Assembly: GCA_937858455.1 (NCBI GenBank)
Contig: CALLYN010000932.1
Coordinates: 1-9,481, forward strand
Length of the DNA: 9,481 bases
Direction of reading: 5' to 3'
Source of the DNA: an uncultured Kouleothrix sp.
GTDB lineage: Bacteria > Chloroflexota > Chloroflexia > Chloroflexales > Roseiflexaceae
Positions 6,782-9,481 of this stretch are shown here, one piece after another. Below the pieces are notes generated by a model. The model had not been told where the DNA came from, ran no database searches, and saw only the letters and a program-made list of their open reading frames with translations. Numbering within the stretch: the stretch's first letter is position 1; every line of letters starts with the position of its first letter. Both the position numbers and the translations under genes were made by a program.

Positions 6782-6859
6782 CGCGGTGGCTCGCGTCGCG
6801 AGCTGGCGCTGACGCCGCAGGGTGGGTACACCCTGCCGAAGGCTCAGGCGCCCACCGCG
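6782..6859 (+). other. Potentially structured RNA leader (closed four-way junction)
   Basis: A perfect 8-bp closing helix CGCGGTGG (6782-6789) / CCACCGCG (6852-6859) encloses three hairpins: GCTCGC-GTC-GCGAGC (6789-6803, sharing one base with the closing helix), GGCG-CTGA-CGCC (6805-6816) and GCAGGGTG-GGTA-CACCCTGC (6817-6836). About 15 unpaired nucleotides (6837-6851) follow. The miniprotein ribosome binding site lies 20 nt downstream. I do not recognise a known riboswitch class. High GC content makes chance pairing easy, so this is a hypothesis. Confidence 0.35.
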
Positions 6860-6890
6860 CAGCTCGTGAACCATGGAGAAGGAGCGGCCT

Positions 6891-7040
6891 GTGACAAGCT
6901 TGCAACCACTGATCTATATTGTCGTCGGCATTCTGCTGATTGCGCTGGTGTTTCGGATCATCAAGGGCGCGATCAAGCTGGCGCTGACGCTGGTGATTAT
7001 CGCCGTGGTGGCCTACCTGGTGCTGAGCGTGCTGCGCTGA
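6891..7040 (+). CDS. 49-residue hydrophobic membrane miniprotein in the exporter operon
   Basis: A short frame sits between the permease and ATPase genes. It starts at GTG with AAGGAG (6879-6884) 6 nt upstream, an excellent ribosome binding site, and stops at TGA (7038-7040). An in-frame ATG at 6873 lacks such a site and would add six residues. The product is almost wholly hydrophobic: TM1 about residues 6-21 ([16 protein letters not shown]), a short basic turn with Arg22, Lys25 and Lys29, and TM2 about 30-48. It could be a helical hairpin with both ends outside and the basic turn in the cytoplasm, by the positive-inside rule. I do not recognise the family. Position suggests a small accessory subunit or regulator of the transporter, which is inference. 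Confidence 0.75.
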   Translation: MTSLQPLIYIVVGILLIALVFRIIKGAIKLALTLVIIAVVAYLVLSVLR

Positions 7041-7099
7041 TCCGGCTCTCGCCGCTGCGCCCGCCCGGCGCCGCCTGCCTAAGGAGGATGAGGAAGCCT

Positions 7100-7798
7100 A
7101 TGCCGCTGATCGATATTCGCGATGTCACCAAGGTGTACAAGATGGGCGATGTCGAGGTGCACGCGCTGCGCGGCGTCTCGCTGTCGATCGACGAGGGCGA
7201 GATGGTGGCGATCATGGGGCCGTCGGGCAGCGGCAAGAGCACGCTGATGAATATCATGGGCTGCCTCGACCAGCCCTCCGACGGCACGTACATGCTCGAC
7301 GGCGTCGACGTGGGCGGGCTGAACGACGACCAGCTGGCGGCCATTCGCAACCGCAAGGTCGGCTTTGTGTTTCAGCAGTATATGCTGCTGCAGCGCACCG
7401 ACGCGCTGCGCAATGTCGAGATGCCGCTGCTGTACGGCGACGGCCGCGACCGGGCCGGGCGCGCGCGCGCCGCGCTTGAGGCGGTGGGCATGGGCGAGCG
7501 CCTGCACCACAAGCCCAACGAGCTTTCCGGCGGCCAGCAGCAGCGCGTGGCGATCGCGCGCGCGCTCGTGACCAGCCCGCGCATCATCATGGCCGACGAG
7601 CCCACCGGCGCGCTCGACAGCAAGACCGGCGAGGAGATCATGGCGATCTTCGAGCGCCTGAACCGCGAGCAGGGCATGACGATTATTCTGGTGACGCACG
7701 AGCCGGATATCGCCGCGCACGCCCGCCGCGTGATCCACGTGCGCGACGGCCTGATCGCCGAGGATGCTGCGCGCCCGGCCGCCGCGCTGGTGGGCTGA
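7100..7798 (+). CDS. MacB/LolD-type ABC transporter ATP-binding protein
   Basis: Cytoplasmic ATPase that powers the permease. The 232-residue product has every nucleotide-binding motif: Walker A GPSGSGKS (40-47), Q-loop VFQQYMLL (90-97), signature LSGGQQQR (142-149), Walker B IIMADEP (162-168) with Glu167 as catalytic base, D-loop ALDS (171-174) and His200 in THE. The MacB/LolD type is indicated by [24 protein letters not shown] and EPTGALDS. The start at 7100 is preceded by GAGG with 6-nt spacing and by AAGGAGG (7081-7087) with 12 nt; an in-frame ATG at 7088 directly abuts that strong site and is less likely. The gene follows the miniprotein by 59 bp and ends flush against the convergent aminotransferase gene. 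Length and motifs indicate a complete, functional enzyme. Confidence 0.97.
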   Translation: MPLIDIRDVTKVYKMGDVEVHALRGVSLSIDEGEMVAIMGPSGSGKSTLMNIMGCLDQPSDGTYMLDGVDVGGLNDDQLAAIRNRKVGFVFQQYMLLQRTDALRNVEMPLLYGDGRDRAGRARAALEAVGMGERLHHKPNELSGGQQQRVAIARALVTSPRIIMADEPTGALDSKTGEEIMAIFERLNREQGMTIILVTHEPDIAAHARRVIHVRDGLIAEDAARPAAALVG

Positions 7799-7811
7799 TT
7801 AGCCCAGCGCG
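7783..7811. terminator. Hairpin spanning the two convergent stop codons
   Basis: TGGGCT-GATT-AGCCCA (7791-7806) is a perfect 6-bp stem; allowing a 3-nt bulge it extends to about 11 bp (7783-7811, CGCGCTGG... paired with ...CCAGCGCG). The TGA of the ATPase gene and the TAA of the aminotransferase gene lie side by side around its loop. No U-tract follows on either strand, so a bidirectional terminator function is possible but unproven. Confidence 0.4.
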
Positions 7812-8956
7812 CGCCTGACGCGCTCGCCGATGCCGCGCAGCCGCGCCACCGGCTCATTGGCGAAGACAAAGCGCACGTAGCTGCCGCTGCGCGCGCTGCC
7901 CCAGTTCACCATCGGCGTCGCGGCGATCTTGCCATGCTCGAGCAGGCGCCGCGACGCTGCTGGCCCATCCAGCCCCAGCGGCGCCACATCGAGCAGCAGC
8001 GACCAGCCGCCGTGCGGCGGAACCACCGCAAAATCACGCAGCTCGCCCAGCAGTACGTCGCGCCGCGCCTGCCACTCGGCCACGCTGGCGGCGATGCCGT
8101 CGTCGGGCGCGGCGATGGCGGCGGCTACCGCGCCCATCGCGATGCCAACCTGGCATACTACGTTGCTGATGCTGGCCCGCGCGACGTCGGCCACGATCGC
8201 CGCCGGCCCCACCACCCAGCCCACGCGCCAGCCGATCATGCGGTACTCTTTCGAGGCTGCGCCAATGGTGATCACGCGCTCGCGCATGCCGGCGAACGAC
8301 GCCGGGTGGATGACCTGGCGGCCGTCGTACAGGATGCGCTCCATCGCCGCGTCGTTGATCAGCCACGCGTCGGCGCGCCGGCAGAAGTCGATCAGCGCCT
8401 GCCATTCCTCCTGGTTGAACACCGCGCCTGTCGGCATCGACGGGCTCATCAGCAGCGCCGCGCGCACCGGGCCTGGGTCGATCGCCGCGAGCGCCGCGAG
8501 ATCCAGCCGCCAGCCCGCCGCCGAAGGCACCAGCGGCACAAAGCGCGGCACGCCGCCCGCGAGCCGCACGCGGTTGATCAGCCCGACATAGATCGGGTCG
8601 GTCATCAGCACTTCGTCGCCGGGCTCGAGCGTGGCCAGCAGTACGTTCAGCACGCCCGAGAGCCCGCCCGCGCTGATGATGCACTCGGTTTTCCAGCTGT
8701 ACTGCTGCCCCGATTGGCGCCCCACCAGCGCGGCGGCCTGCTGCCGCAGGCTATCGAGGCCGAAGAACGGCAGGTAGCTGTTGGCGGCGTCGTCGTCGAC
8801 GGCGCGCCTGGTGTCGTCGAGCGCGGCGGGCGGCGGCCGCAGGTCGGTGTCGAGGTTTTCGAGCCGTAGGACTTCGGGGTCCTTCAAGCTGTCGGCGAGG
8901 TCGCCCATCTGCTCGACGCCGATCGGCGCGATGTGGGCCAGGCGCGACACGGGCAT
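7799..8956 (-). CDS. PLP-dependent aminotransferase, class I/II fold (atypical)
   Basis: Fold-type I, cytosolic pyridoxal-phosphate enzyme of 385 residues, normal for class I/II aminotransferases. The cofactor-binding Lys236 lies in SKEYRMIGWRVG (235-246), which fits SK-x5-G-x-R-x-G. Asp202 (NDAAMERILYDG) should contact the pyridine nitrogen, and Arg362 (YVRFVFANE) should bind the substrate carboxylate. Tyr61 (YLPFFG) and the phosphate-loop region SAGGLSG (95-101) are present. The usual NPxNPTG is SPSMPTG (171-177), and the Tyr of DxxY is Met205, so both expected contacts to PLP O3' are replaced by Met. The ATG start has AAGGAG 5 nt upstream. It follows the hydrolase gene by 42 bp on the same strand and is probably co-transcribed with it. 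Substrate specificity cannot be assigned; a non-transaminase activity is possible. Confidence 0.9.
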   Translation of the reverse strand: MPVSRLAHIAPIGVEQMGDLADSLKDPEVLRLENLDTDLRPPPAALDDTRRAVDDDAANSYLPFFGLDSLRQQAAALVGRQSGQQYSWKTECIISAGGLSGVLNVLLATLEPGDEVLMTDPIYVGLINRVRLAGGVPRFVPLVPSAAGWRLDLAALAAIDPGPVRAALLMSPSMPTGAVFNQEEWQALIDFCRRADAWLINDAAMERILYDGRQVIHPASFAGMRERVITIGAASKEYRMIGWRVGWVVGPAAIVADVARASISNVVCQVGIAMGAVAAAIAAPDDGIAASVAEWQARRDVLLGELRDFAVVPPHGGWSLLLDVAPLGLDGPAASRRLLEHGKIAATPMVNWGSARSGSYVRFVFANEPVARLRGIGERVRRALG

Positions 8957-8986
8957 AGTCTCTCCTTCGCGGGCGTGCGGGCGCTC

Positions 8987-9012
8987 GGCTCGCCGGTATC
9001 AGCCGGCGAGCC
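8987..9012 (-). other. 10-bp hairpin at the hydrolase stop codon
   Basis: GGCTCGCCGG and CCGGCGAGCC form a perfect 10-bp stem around a 6-nt loop that contains the TGA stop of the hydrolase gene. No U-tract follows, so it may stabilise or attenuate the hydrolase-aminotransferase mRNA rather than terminate it. Confidence 0.5.
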
Positions 9013-9481
9013 ATTCGCGCAGGCGATCGTAGACCTCCGGCTGGTCGAGCAGGCCCATGTGGCCGATGCCGTAGCCGACCCACTGGTGGGCCTCGGGGAA
9101 TGCCAGGCGCTGGCTTGCGTGCTGGCCGAGCGCGCTCGCGAGCGGCACGAGTCCGTCGCCGAGCAGCGCGTCGCGGGCGTCGCCGGGCGCGCGGCCAAGC
9201 GTTGCGGCGATGGCGTAGCAGCGCGGCCCTGTGGGCAACGGCGCCGGGTGGTGGTGATCGCCGCTGAGCGCGAAGCGATTGCGGCCGGCCCAGTCGTCGT
9301 CGAGCACGCTGCCGTAGCGCAGGTCGGTGATGCCGGCGCTGCGGATCTGGCCGAGCCGCGCAAACGCGGCGGTGTAGGGGTTCAGCGCGAGCAGGGCGTG
9401 CACCCAGCTGCCGACGCGCTCGAGCGGCGCGCCGTGGTGCGGCGTGCCGAGGAACGCGATGGCGCGCAGGCGCCCCGGCCA
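8999..9481 (-). CDS. Alpha/beta-hydrolase (lipase/esterase, PGAP1-like), C-terminal part, cut by window edge
   Basis: The frame is open from the right edge to a TGA at 8999-9001, giving the last 160 residues. FLGTPHHGAPLE (10-21) is the strand and loop that usually follow the nucleophile elbow in lipase-like hydrolases, so the catalytic Ser (GxSxG) should lie just outside the window. The likely acid is Asp109 (LLGDGLVPLASALG) and the likely base His141 (GYGIGHMGLLDQPEVYDRL). ITDLRYGSVLDDDW (51-64) is a distinctive segment that I associate with bacterial lipase-like proteins, but I cannot confirm the subfamily. An internal GTG at 9403 lies within conserved sequence and is not the start. It lies 42 bp upstream of the aminotransferase gene. 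The natural substrate is unknown. Confidence 0.85.
   Translation of the reverse strand, partial: WPGRLRAIAFLGTPHHGAPLERVGSWVHALLALNPYTAAFARLGQIRSAGITDLRYGSVLDDDWAGRNRFALSGDHHHPAPLPTGPRCYAIAATLGRAPGDARDALLGDGLVPLASALGQHASQRLAFPEAHQWVGYGIGHMGLLDQPEVYDRLREWLAG

Noticed and set aside
6782..6859. A cloverleaf-like fold considered as a tRNA.
   Set aside because: Helix and loop lengths are wrong, there is no T-loop sequence or anticodon arm of seven-base loop, and no CCA-proximal features.
6770..7099. A long N-terminal extension of the ATPase frame.
   Set aside because: It overlaps the miniprotein in another frame, has no ribosome binding site at its ATG and no similarity to ABC proteins. The ABC domain begins normally at 7100.

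Overview
The window most likely comes from a GC-rich member of the Chloroflexota, probably Chloroflexales/Roseiflexaceae-like. This is an inference from three things: high GC content, the hrcA-grpE-dnaK order under a CIRCE operator, and an ABC exporter of separate adaptor, permease and ATPase genes of the kind common in that phylum. No rRNA, tRNA gene, CRISPR array or transposase was seen.

Left third (1-3063, minus strand): a heat-shock operon read right to left. A sigma70-type promoter (3035-3063) is followed by a small dyad, a 27-bp CIRCE element (2958-2984), hrcA, grpE and the first 364 codons of dnaK, which runs off the left edge. HrcA is the repressor that binds CIRCE, so the operon is predicted to be autoregulated. 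GrpE and DnaK are nucleotide-exchange factor and chaperone of one refolding machine.

Divergent intergenic region (3064-3386): no convincing gene. It holds several inverted repeats and a perfect TATAAT box in front of the plus-strand operon.

Middle (3387-7798, plus strand): a MacAB/YknXYZ-type exporter. It encodes a 588-residue lipoprotein adaptor with a very long alpha-hairpin, a 436-residue MacB/FtsX-type permease, a previously uncalled 49-residue membrane miniprotein, and a 232-residue ATPase with all ABC motifs. Two non-coding stretches interrupt it. One is a run of four consecutive hairpins between adaptor and permease (5230-5406). The other is a potentially structured leader with its own extended -10 box in front of the miniprotein (6743-6859).

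Right part (7799-9481, minus strand): a class I/II-fold PLP aminotransferase whose stop codon abuts that of the ATPase gene, preceded 42 bp upstream by the 3' part of an alpha/beta-hydrolase (lipase/esterase) gene that runs off the right edge. These two are probably co-transcribed.

The main points for follow-up are the membrane miniprotein inside the exporter operon, the mirror-symmetric helix breaks in the adaptor, the loss of both residues expected to contact PLP O3' in the aminotransferase, and the structured non-coding stretches inside the exporter operon.
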